Positions 1 through 7,008 of a stretch of DNA of 64,000 nt are shown one piece after another (positions within the stretch are counted from its first letter, which is position 1; each line of letters opens with the position of its first letter). The stretch covers positions 62,192 through 126,191 of the forward strand of contig DEMS01000028.1 of assembly GCA_002359315.1 (NCBI GenBank), read 5' to 3'. The position numbers and the translations under genes were made by a program. The DNA is from Bacteroidetes bacterium UBA2664. Its GTDB lineage: Bacteria; Bacteroidota; Rhodothermia; Balneolales; Balneolaceae. The notes beneath the pieces were generated by a model, which saw nothing but the letters and a program-made list of their open reading frames with translations, ran no database searches and was not told where the DNA came from.

Positions 1-21
1 CTACCACTGAGCTATTCCCGC
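1..21 (-). tRNA. tRNA-Gly, 5' end only (cut by window edge)
   Basis: Read on the minus strand the first bases give GCGGGAATAGCTCAGTGGTA, the acceptor-stem and D-arm start typical of bacterial tRNA-Gly. The anticodon lies outside the window, so the amino acid is inferred only from resemblance of the 5' half to tRNA-Gly(GCC). It lies downstream of the cupin gene on the same strand and could be at the end of that transcript. Confidence 0.75.
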
Positions 22-71
22 AATTGTTTCAGAACATCAAATATAAAACCTTTAAGGTGTTCTTTTCAACA

Positions 72-524
72 CTATTTTTGAATTTTATTCAATACCTCCT
101 TAGATGAAATTCTGGATAGGATCACATCATCCTCAGGGATAACAGGCCGATCCCGTTCCCGGTCCACAACACATAGAAAACCGAGCTCTTCGGAACGATC
201 AGCATGAAACTGATGAATTGTCTCCGGTGCAATAAAGACTACATCATGGACTTTAATGGGATGAAGTTCATTGTCCAATACAACACTTCCCGATCCCCTG
301 ATGATCACTACACTATGTGGATGTTGATGTTTTTCGAGAGAGGAGAATCCCCCCGGCTTAATTTCAAAATAGCGTGTTTGAAAATTTAGATCAGCAATCT
401 CATCTCCAAGCAGGCTATATCTGTGAATGTCTTTAAAATTATTGGTATCCGTTTTATACTCTTTTTTTTCAACTCCTTCCCATTGAAAATGATCGGACTT
501 GATAACTTTAGAATGATTACTCAA
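72..524 (-). CDS. Cupin protein, probable methylthioxylulose-5-phosphate methylsulfurylase-type
   Basis: This is a 150-residue single-domain cupin. Motif 1 is seen around residues 58-80 (PGG...EKHQHPH...RGSG), giving His66 and His68 as metal ligands; the usual Glu of motif 1 is not evident. Motif 2 contributes His104 (ETIHQF). The tail GFLCVVDRERDRP resembles, from memory, the cupin that acts after the RuBisCO-like isomerase in Rhodospirillum rubrum, releasing methanethiol from 1-methylthioxylulose 5-phosphate to give DXP. The gene overlaps the RuBisCO-like gene by 8 bases, which strongly suggests joint function. The start is TTG with a good ribosome-binding site. The fold is certain; the exact reaction is inferred from this pairing. 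Confidence 0.75.
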   Translation of the reverse strand: MSNHSKVIKSDHFQWEGVEKKEYKTDTNNFKDIHRYSLLGDEIADLNFQTRYFEIKPGGFSSLEKHQHPHSVVIIRGSGSVVLDNELHPIKVHDVVFIAPETIHQFHADRSEELGFLCVVDRERDRPVIPEDDVILSRISSKEVLNKIQK

Positions 525-1635
525 TGTTTCCCTCCAGCAGTTTTATAAATTCAGCAGTCGCCTTTTCGATCCCATCTTTATGATTGTATAGACTTCCACC
601 GACCAAATAAGCGATATCAGTTCCATAACGATTCAGTAAGCCGGGTATTGAGTCCAGATTAATCCCACCCGCCGGAGAAGGCAGGGAGGACTTAAAGTTG
701 CAAAAGTCAGAGTGCATTTGTTGATTCAAGGCTATACAAGTATCTAGAGAAAATGTAAAGCGTCCACCTGCATTTGGATAGATGATACAATCTGCACCCA
801 GTGCCCGCCACAGTTTACCATAATAAAATTCAGGTGTAAATCCATGCGTTTCATGAATTACGTAACTGCCTGAAAATGCAGGGTGAGCCATGATTGGAGC
901 TAATTGAAGTTTTGCCAGAGAACAGAGTGTTTCCAATCCGGTTAATTGAGGGGAGAGCAATACTCCATCTGCACCCATTTCAATCGCTTCCCGGAATTTT
1001 TCTTCAACTTTTAATGGGTTTGATGTAATATTTGGGAAATAGAGTGTTTTTTTTCCGGAGTGTTGCTCTCCTTTTCGGATTGCTTCAACACAAGCGGCTA
1101 CTCTTCTCTTAAATGTTGCCTCTTTTTGATTAGTCAACCCGTGGTCATCCTTTATAATATCGATGCCGGCCTTTGAAAAAGAATATGCACGTTCAGCAAA
1201 TTCATTTTCTGTAAGGCCAATCGGTTTTAAAGCCGTGCAACTTAAAGCTCCATTTCTTTTGCCGAGTAAGTTTCGAATGCCGTCCATTCCAAACGACGGG
1301 CCCTGACAAAACCTTGAAAACAGATTGTCATCAGCATCTACAATTTTAATGCCGGGAAGGAGTGAGATATTTCCAAAGAGTACATTTATGAGCTGAGTGA
1401 TATCATCTGCAACGACCGATGTGGGAAATGATATCAAAACTGTCCAGAGGTTCTTACCCACTGAGGGTTGAACAGACAATAATTCTGCAATCGAGTGTTT
1501 TGCACTTTTGGGTACAGAGGGGAGAGGCATCTCAACTGTTTGCTCAGTGCGAATGTGATGAGCAATCTGTTCAGCTTCATGCTCTGATTCGGCCTGAACC
1601 CGGAATGTCAGAGTGAAATGAGATGAATTGCCCAT
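517..1635 (-). CDS. RuBisCO-like protein (form IV), probable methylthioribulose-1-phosphate isomerase type
   Basis: At 372 residues it is shorter than RuBisCO large subunits (about 450-475) and than YkrW-type enolases (about 410), but fits the short DeepYkr-type RuBisCO-like proteins. The N-terminal alpha/beta domain spans about 1-115, followed by the barrel. Lys137 of KPIGL matches the first catalytic lysine. The metal-site motif reads K162-D-D-H165 where RuBisCO has K-D-D/x-E, so carboxylation is not expected. His251 (AHPAFSG) matches the barrel histidine. The loop 6 region reads PNAGGRF with no lysine, which also argues against CO2 fixation. It starts 6 bases after purA and overlaps the cupin gene. 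In R. rubrum such a pair converts methylthioribulose-1-phosphate toward DXP and methanethiol; that role is inferred here. A sugar-acid-phosphate decarboxylase role is the main alternative. Confidence 0.85.
   Translation of the reverse strand: MGNSSHFTLTFRVQAESEHEAEQIAHHIRTEQTVEMPLPSVPKSAKHSIAELLSVQPSVGKNLWTVLISFPTSVVADDITQLINVLFGNISLLPGIKIVDADDNLFSRFCQGPSFGMDGIRNLLGKRNGALSCTALKPIGLTENEFAERAYSFSKAGIDIIKDDHGLTNQKEATFKRRVAACVEAIRKGEQHSGKKTLYFPNITSNPLKVEEKFREAIEMGADGVLLSPQLTGLETLCSLAKLQLAPIMAHPAFSGSYVIHETHGFTPEFYYGKLWRALGADCIIYPNAGGRFTFSLDTCIALNQQMHSDFCNFKSSLPSPAGGINLDSIPGLLNRYGTDIAYLVGGSLYNHKDGIEKATAEFIKLLEGNIE
522..535 (-). promoter_or_regulatory. Ribosome-binding site fixing a TTG start for the cupin gene
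   Basis: On the minus strand GGAGGG is followed by AAACA and then TTG, an almost ideal Shine-Dalgarno spacing. No ATG lies in this frame nearby, so TTG is the start. The site is inside the last codons of the RuBisCO-like gene, consistent with translational coupling. Confidence 0.75.
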
Positions 1636-1641
1636 TTTTAT

Positions 1642-2916
1642 CTATCGAAGAATGGTTTCTGTTCGTTTAGGCCCTGTTGACACGATATTAAATTTGACAC
1701 CAATAAACTCTTCTACAAATGCGATATAGTCTCTGGCATTCTTTGGCAGATCTTCAAATTTGGAGATATTTCGTGTGGATTGTCTCCAGCCGCTGAATTC
1801 TTTGTAAACAGGTTTAATTGTCTCAAGAACAGTTGATTCCAAAGGAAATTGATCTGTTTTATTTCCATTGACTTCGTAATGTGTACAAACTTTGATCGTA
1901 TCAAAATCGTCTAACACATCCAGTTTTGTAAGTGTCAATTCATTCATTCCGTTTAAACGGATTGCATATTTAAGAGCTACCAAATCGAGCCATCCGCAAC
2001 GCCGGGGCCGACCCGTTGTTGCGCCAAACTCCTGTCCATTTTTTCTGAGTTTTTCACCCTGTTCATCATGAAGTTCGGTGGGGAATGGGCCATTTCCGAC
2101 CCGGGTACAATAGGCTTTTGTAATGCCCATTGCATGTGTTATCGCAATAGGAGGAATACCGCTTCCTGTACACGCTCCTCCGGCTGTAGGGGAGGAGGAG
2201 GTTACATAGGGGTAAGTGCCATGATCAACATCTAGCAGGCTTCCCTGAGCTCCCTCAAGAAGGATAGAGTTGCCGTTATCCAATGCGTTATGAAGTATGT
2301 CGGTGGTATTGCAGATGTATGGTGTAATCCGCTGAATAGCCGGCTCTAATTCAGCCAGAATATCTGAAGCATCCAATTCGTCTTCTTCATACACGTTTTT
2401 TAGTGCGATATTAATATCAACAAGATTTTTTTGGACCTTATCAAGCAGCAAATCCCTGTCAAGAAGATCATTCATGCGAATTCCTACTCTTGAGACCTTA
2501 CTCACGTAAGCGGGGCCGATCCCGCGCCCTGTTGTACCAATTGCATCACTGCCGCGCCGTTTCTCTTTGATTTTATCGAGAACTTTATGATATGTGAGAA
2601 TCAGATGTGCAGATGAACTGATAAAGAGTCTGTTTTTAAGGTCGACACCCAGAGATTCCACCTCTTCAATCTCTTTTACAAGAGAAATAGGGTCAACAAC
2701 AACCCCATTGCCAATTACACACTTTGAATTCCCGTTAAACATTCCGGACGGAATCAGATGGAGCACGATGGTTGTGTCATCGAATTTAAGAGTATGGCCT
2801 GCATTTGCACCCCCTTGATAACGGACAACATATTCCGACTCAGCGCTTAAAATATCAACGACTTTTCCTTTTCCTTCATCACCCCATTGGGCTCCTATGA
2901 CTATTCTTACTGGCAT
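1642..2916 (-). CDS. purA: Adenylosuccinate synthetase
   Basis: PurA joins IMP and aspartate using GTP, the first committed step to AMP. The protein begins MPVRIVIGAQWGDEGKGK, containing the GTP-binding P-loop and catalytic Asp of the family; GRGIGPAY and the C-terminal STGPKRTETI region are also present. Its length of 424 residues is normal. An upstream in-frame TTG (2925) would add three residues, but the ATG at 2916 gives the usual N-terminus. A terminator hairpin of the upstream gene ends only about 8 bases before this ATG, so the leader is either very short or formed by read-through. It heads a tight group with the RuBisCO-like and cupin genes. Confidence 0.97.
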   Translation of the reverse strand: MPVRIVIGAQWGDEGKGKVVDILSAESEYVVRYQGGANAGHTLKFDDTTIVLHLIPSGMFNGNSKCVIGNGVVVDPISLVKEIEEVESLGVDLKNRLFISSSAHLILTYHKVLDKIKEKRRGSDAIGTTGRGIGPAYVSKVSRVGIRMNDLLDRDLLLDKVQKNLVDINIALKNVYEEDELDASDILAELEPAIQRITPYICNTTDILHNALDNGNSILLEGAQGSLLDVDHGTYPYVTSSSPTAGGACTGSGIPPIAITHAMGITKAYCTRVGNGPFPTELHDEQGEKLRKNGQEFGATTGRPRRCGWLDLVALKYAIRLNGMNELTLTKLDVLDDFDTIKVCTHYEVNGNKTDQFPLESTVLETIKPVYKEFSGWRQSTRNISKFEDLPKNARDYIAFVEEFIGVKFNIVSTGPKRTETILR

Positions 2917-2923
2917 AATTTCC

Positions 2924-2951
2924 AAAAAAAAGGAGGTGTTTTCACACCTCC
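2924..2951 (-). terminator. Rho-independent terminator after the secDF-STAS group
   Basis: On the minus strand GGAGGTGT, a GAAA tetraloop and ACACCTCC form a perfect 8-bp stem followed by eight T. It is 33 bases past the STAS gene stop and immediately before the purA start codon. Confidence 0.9.
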
Positions 2952-2984
2952 AAAATTATTAATTAAATGATCTGTAATGATCGA

Positions 2985-3329
2985 TTAATTCTCCTTGAAT
3001 GAATCAACAGCTTCATCAAGAGATTTATAGTGTTTAAAGACGGTAATAAGTTTTGTAATAATGAGCAAGCTTTCAATTTTATCCGTGGCATTTGCAATTC
3101 TCAAATCGCCGCCGGCTTTCCTCATCGTAGTTAAGGCTCCAATCATCATTCCTAAACCGGATGAGTTCATAAACTTAACTTTTGAAAGATTAAATACGAC
3201 ATTGGTATTATCTTTTTCGATCAGTTCATGAAGTTTTTCATTCAGGCTTACGGCATCAGGCCCGCCCATTACATTGCCTTTAAACTCAATGACTGCGCAG
3301 TTATAGCGCTCAGAAACATTAAAACTCAT
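2985..3329 (-). CDS. STAS-domain anti-sigma-factor antagonist-like protein
   Basis: A 114-residue single STAS domain of the SpoIIAA/RsbV type. The conserved loop reads KFMNSSGLG at about residues 53-60, where Ser56/Ser57 occupies the site phosphorylated by anti-sigma kinases; Asn replaces the more common Asp before it. Such proteins release a sigma factor, or another partner, when unphosphorylated. No partner kinase or sigma gene is beside it. It follows secF by about 30 bases on the same strand and is closed by a strong terminator, so it is probably cotranscribed with secD-secF. What it regulates cannot be told from the sequence. Confidence 0.85.
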   Translation of the reverse strand: MSFNVSERYNCAVIEFKGNVMGGPDAVSLNEKLHELIEKDNTNVVFNLSKVKFMNSSGLGMMIGALTTMRKAGGDLRIANATDKIESLLIITKLITVFKHYKSLDEAVDSFKEN

Positions 3330-3360
3330 ATTTTCACCGTATTTAAGTTGATTCGATCTG

Positions 3361-4275
3361 TTAGTTGGCTTTCATAGCACGTTTTTGCAACTCTACTACA
3401 ATTGAACTGGCAATAAATAGTGAGCTGTAAGTTCCTATAATTACACCGAGTACAAGTGCAAATGCAAAACCTTTTAGTACCTCACCTCCAAAGATAAACA
3501 GCACAGTTACCACAAACAAGGTTGTAACAGAAGTTATAACTGTTCGACTAAGGGTATCATTCAAACTTTTATTAATCATATCTGTGAAATTCATCGTCTT
3601 ATAGATAATAGAATTTTCACGGATACGATCAAATACAACCACTGTATCATTTAATGAGTAACCCACAATGGTAAGGAATGCTGCAATCATTGCCTGGTTA
3701 ATACTGACATCAAACGTTGCTATTTCAGCCATTACGGTAAAGATACCGAGCACAATCAGTACATCGTGGAATAGAGCTGCAATGGCTCCGGCGGAAAAGT
3801 ACCACCCTTTAAATCGGATAAATATGTAGATAAATACGACGGCCAGGGCAAAAATAATGGAATAGAAGGCCCCTCTTTTCAGGTCTTCCGCAAAACGGGG
3901 CCCTACGAGGTCTGTCTTCTGAACGGTTACCGAATTGCCCGGGTACAGCGTGTCAAAATTTGAAAGAATCAATTGACGTGTCTGGGTAATATCTTCTTCA
4001 GTATCAATACGGAGAAGAATTTCTCTGTCAGAACCGAAGAGCTTGATTTCAGGGACACTTCCCAAAGGCTCGGTTAGAGCTGATCTCAACTCAACGACAT
4101 CAACGGGTTCTTCAAATTCAAAGACGAACTCTTGTCCGCCCCGGAAATCAATTCCGTAATTGATTCCTAAAGTTAGGATCGCAACTATGGATCCAATCAT
4201 CAGAGTGCCGGATACAATGTAGGCGATCTGATGAGCTTTAATAAAATCGAAACTTGGTGATTCAAACCATCTCAT
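3361..4275 (-). CDS. secF: Protein translocase subunit SecF
   Basis: A 304-residue inner-membrane protein that, with SecD, uses the proton gradient to help pull exported proteins from the SecYEG channel. It has an N-terminal membrane segment (about 15-37), the conserved IDFRGGQEF stretch, a periplasmic domain to about residue 125, then five membrane segments. The signature NDTVVVFDRIREN is present near residue 210. It lies 39 bases behind secD, the usual order. Length and motifs are ordinary. Confidence 0.96.
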   Translation of the reverse strand: MRWFESPSFDFIKAHQIAYIVSGTLMIGSIVAILTLGINYGIDFRGGQEFVFEFEEPVDVVELRSALTEPLGSVPEIKLFGSDREILLRIDTEEDITQTRQLILSNFDTLYPGNSVTVQKTDLVGPRFAEDLKRGAFYSIIFALAVVFIYIFIRFKGWYFSAGAIAALFHDVLIVLGIFTVMAEIATFDVSINQAMIAAFLTIVGYSLNDTVVVFDRIRENSIIYKTMNFTDMINKSLNDTLSRTVITSVTTLFVVTVLFIFGGEVLKGFAFALVLGVIIGTYSSLFIASSIVVELQKRAMKAN

Positions 4276-4314
4276 AATAGTATACCTGTGTGTTTAATTT
4301 TTTAATATCAGTGA

Positions 4315-6159
4315 TTAACCGAAGCTGACAACAGCTGTTTTTTCCCGGGTTAGATAGTCAACAATAACTCTTGTGATTACAATTGCACTAAAGAGTGATG
4401 CTACGATCCCTGCCATCAATGTTACAGCAAAACCTTTAACCGGCCCTACTCCAAAGCTATAAAGGATTATAGCTACAAAGAACGTGGTTACGTTGGCATC
4501 AATAATCGCGCTCATCGCATTAGCATATCCATTGTCGATAGCTGCCCTGAGGGTTTTCCCGCCCCGCATCTCTTCACGGATCCGGTCAAATATCAACACG
4601 TTTGCATCTACAGCCATACCGATAGTCAATACAATTCCAGCAATCCCCGGAAGTGTGAGTGTTGCCTGAAAACCGGCTAAAATCCCCAGGATAAATATAA
4701 TATTGAGAATCAGTGCCAGATCGGCGATTCCGCCCCCGGTTCGGTAGTAAACAATCATAAAAAAGGCGACTACAACTAAACCAAATATCACGGAGTAGAG
4801 CCCTGCACGAATGGAATCCTCTCCCAAAGAGGCACCGACGGTTCGCTCCTCAATAATATCAAGAGGGGCCGGTAGGGCACCTGACATCAGGATGTTCACG
4901 AGATCCTCTGCTTCTTGAATCCCACCCATTCCGGATATTGATGAGCGACCGTTATTAATTTGAGACTGGACAGTGGGATAGGAGTAAACGCGACCGTCAA
5001 GAACAATAGCAACGGGACGTCCTATATTGGCTCCGGTAATTCGGGCCCAACGACGAGCGCCTTCAGAATCCATTGTCATGGATACATCCGGAACGTTTGT
5101 TACCGGGTCAAAAGCTACACTCGCTTCTGAGATCACATCTCCGGTCAGTTCGATCTGACTTCGCACGGCAATCATTTCATATAGTCCGATACCATTACTC
5201 TGAGTAAACGGTTCAGCACCCCAAAGAAGGGTTATATTTCTTGGAATGAGATTTTGTACTTCTTCTGTTTGAAGAATTCTATTTACAGCGGCAGTATCCA
5301 TTTCGGCAGCATATCCGAATGAATAGTCGTTTGTGCCTCTTAAGTCAAAAATTTCCAACAAATTCGTAACTTCATCATCTTCACCGGCCAGTGAATCTGC
5401 TTCTGATTCATTGTTTAAGGTATCTTCTTCAGCCATATTGCTGAAATAACTGGCAACTTGCTGCTTTACATTCCTGATTTCATCAGCTTCAGGTGTTAAT
5501 CGAAACTCCAGGCGAGCCGTCCCCCGAAGCAGATCTCTTACCCTCTCTTCGTCATCAACACCGGGAAGCTCTACTACAATCCGGCTATCCCCTTGTTGTA
5601 AAATAGAAGGTTCGGTTACACCAAAACGGTCAACCCTGGATCTGATAATTTCAATGGCACGTTCAACGGCAGCTGTCCTCTGATCTTTGAGATATGTGCT
5701 TATTTCTTCGTTTGTCGATCTGCGAGTAATGTTTGCACTATCTGATCGATAGTATCTGCTCAAAAGTGCTTCTGAATCACGACGTTCAAATTCTGCCACG
5801 AACTCATCAACAAAATCTGTTGCTTGTTCTCTTGATATCTCACGAGCGGTTTGTATGACATCTTCCAGATATTCATCAGAAAAATCACCGGCTAATTCGA
5901 GTACCAATTGTGGTGTGCCCACTTCCAGGGTTACATACATGCCACCTTGTAAATCAAGACCAAGAGATAACGATTTTTCTCTTAAATCGGCTAACTTTAC
6001 GGCATTCTCAGAGGCGTATTGAATCCGCTCTGATTCCGTCATACTATTCATATGCCTCTGTTCGAGACTATGTTGAATCGTAGGGAAGAGGTAATAGACC
6101 GTTAAGCCCAAAAAGAGCGCGATCATACCTATTTTAAATCCATTATTCTTTTTTTTCAT
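4315..6159 (-). CDS. secD: Protein translocase subunit SecD
   Basis: A 614-residue partner of SecF. There is an N-terminal membrane anchor (about 8-25), the GLDLQGGMYVTLEV motif near residue 68, and a large periplasmic P1 region. P1 carries an acidic low-complexity insertion at about 245-270. The NIGRPVAIVLDGRVYSYP segment follows, and then a cluster of C-terminal membrane segments with ANVLIFDRIREE near residue 535. It is the first gene of secD-secF-STAS on the minus strand. No unusual start is needed: the ATG precedes MKKKNNG and a basic N-terminus. Confidence 0.96.
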   Translation of the reverse strand: MKKKNNGFKIGMIALFLGLTVYYLFPTIQHSLEQRHMNSMTESERIQYASENAVKLADLREKSLSLGLDLQGGMYVTLEVGTPQLVLELAGDFSDEYLEDVIQTAREISREQATDFVDEFVAEFERRDSEALLSRYYRSDSANITRRSTNEEISTYLKDQRTAAVERAIEIIRSRVDRFGVTEPSILQQGDSRIVVELPGVDDEERVRDLLRGTARLEFRLTPEADEIRNVKQQVASYFSNMAEEDTLNNESEADSLAGEDDEVTNLLEIFDLRGTNDYSFGYAAEMDTAAVNRILQTEEVQNLIPRNITLLWGAEPFTQSNGIGLYEMIAVRSQIELTGDVISEASVAFDPVTNVPDVSMTMDSEGARRWARITGANIGRPVAIVLDGRVYSYPTVQSQINNGRSSISGMGGIQEAEDLVNILMSGALPAPLDIIEERTVGASLGEDSIRAGLYSVIFGLVVVAFFMIVYYRTGGGIADLALILNIIFILGILAGFQATLTLPGIAGIVLTIGMAVDANVLIFDRIREEMRGGKTLRAAIDNGYANAMSAIIDANVTTFFVAIILYSFGVGPVKGFAVTLMAGIVASLFSAIVITRVIVDYLTREKTAVVSFG

Positions 6160-6354
6160 TTTTTACCAATTTTTTATGATTAATTATAAACTCTTATCAG
6201 TCAATTAAAGATAGCAACCAATGCCATTCATTATATTTAACTGAAGTATTGAAGCAACAAATTGATTGAAGTGTTATCCATAAGAAATTTTACAATAGAA
6301 GGATCTGTAAAATCTTCCGGACACTGTTCATCAGCATTTAAATCCTATAAGCAC

Positions 6355-6912
6355 CTAGGGAGCATTGATGCTTATTCCGCTTTTAAGAGGTGATATTGCT
6401 TTCAGAATCCACACTGAAGCCCTGTTTCCAAATTCAGCTTGAATTAAATCAAACAATTTAGGCACAGATTGAGTAAAAACACCGTTACTGTGGCTATTCA
6501 GTGTCAGCCATTTAATAATAGAAAAATTGACTTCCGGAAGTACGGCGTTACTTGCATCACTGTGATTCTGAAATACACTCCATTGACTGACTAACCAACT
6601 GGAAACCTGTTGATGTTCACTGTCATCAAAAGAAAAGTTGATCCTGAAATCATCTTTGTTATTCTTTACTAACTCAGAGGCTTGCTGGATGAGAATCCAT
6701 AAATCTCCGGACTGTTCAGGGAGTTCACGTATTGAATTTCGTAATTTGGCTTCACTCTCATTTCCGGTAACAACTACATTTTGATCCAGCCACTGGGCAA
6801 AGGCGATTTTTTGAGCAGAACTCGAAAAGGGTACAATAAGATGTACCATAAACCCGGCCATCAATAAATAGATGGTTGCAGTTCTGATCGTATGTGAGGT
6901 TAAGCTTTTCAT
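6355..6912 (-). CDS. Unknown exported or membrane-anchored protein
   Basis: A 185-residue protein I do not recognise. The N-terminus (about 1-33) has basic residues and a hydrophobic stretch ending SSSAQ, which reads as a signal peptide or an uncleaved anchor. The rest is soluble and mixed, rich in Ser, Asn and Trp, with no known catalytic motif or repeats. It lies about 95 bases downstream of uvrA and before secD on the same strand. The reading frame is long and has a plausible signal sequence, so it is probably real; no function can be proposed. Confidence 0.65.
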   Translation of the reverse strand: MKSLTSHTIRTATIYLLMAGFMVHLIVPFSSSAQKIAFAQWLDQNVVVTGNESEAKLRNSIRELPEQSGDLWILIQQASELVKNNKDDFRINFSFDDSEHQQVSSWLVSQWSVFQNHSDASNAVLPEVNFSIIKWLTLNSHSNGVFTQSVPKLFDLIQAEFGNRASVWILKAISPLKSGISINAP

Positions 6913-7008
6913 TCGTGTATGAAAATAGGCAGATCAAAACCATCAGACAAACATTTTTTTAATGTGAGAGTCCTGTTGAAGGTGGTTTTGAAGGGATATA
7001 GTGGTCTA

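Noticed and set aside
204..389. Open frame opposite the cupin gene
   Set aside because: Antisense shadow of a clear coding sequence; no independent ribosome-binding site or domain.
6230..6345. Minus-strand peptide-like frame just after the 6355-6912 gene
   Set aside because: It reads like protein for about 38 codons but has a stop before it and no start codon ahead; a frameshifted tail cannot be shown without comparison.
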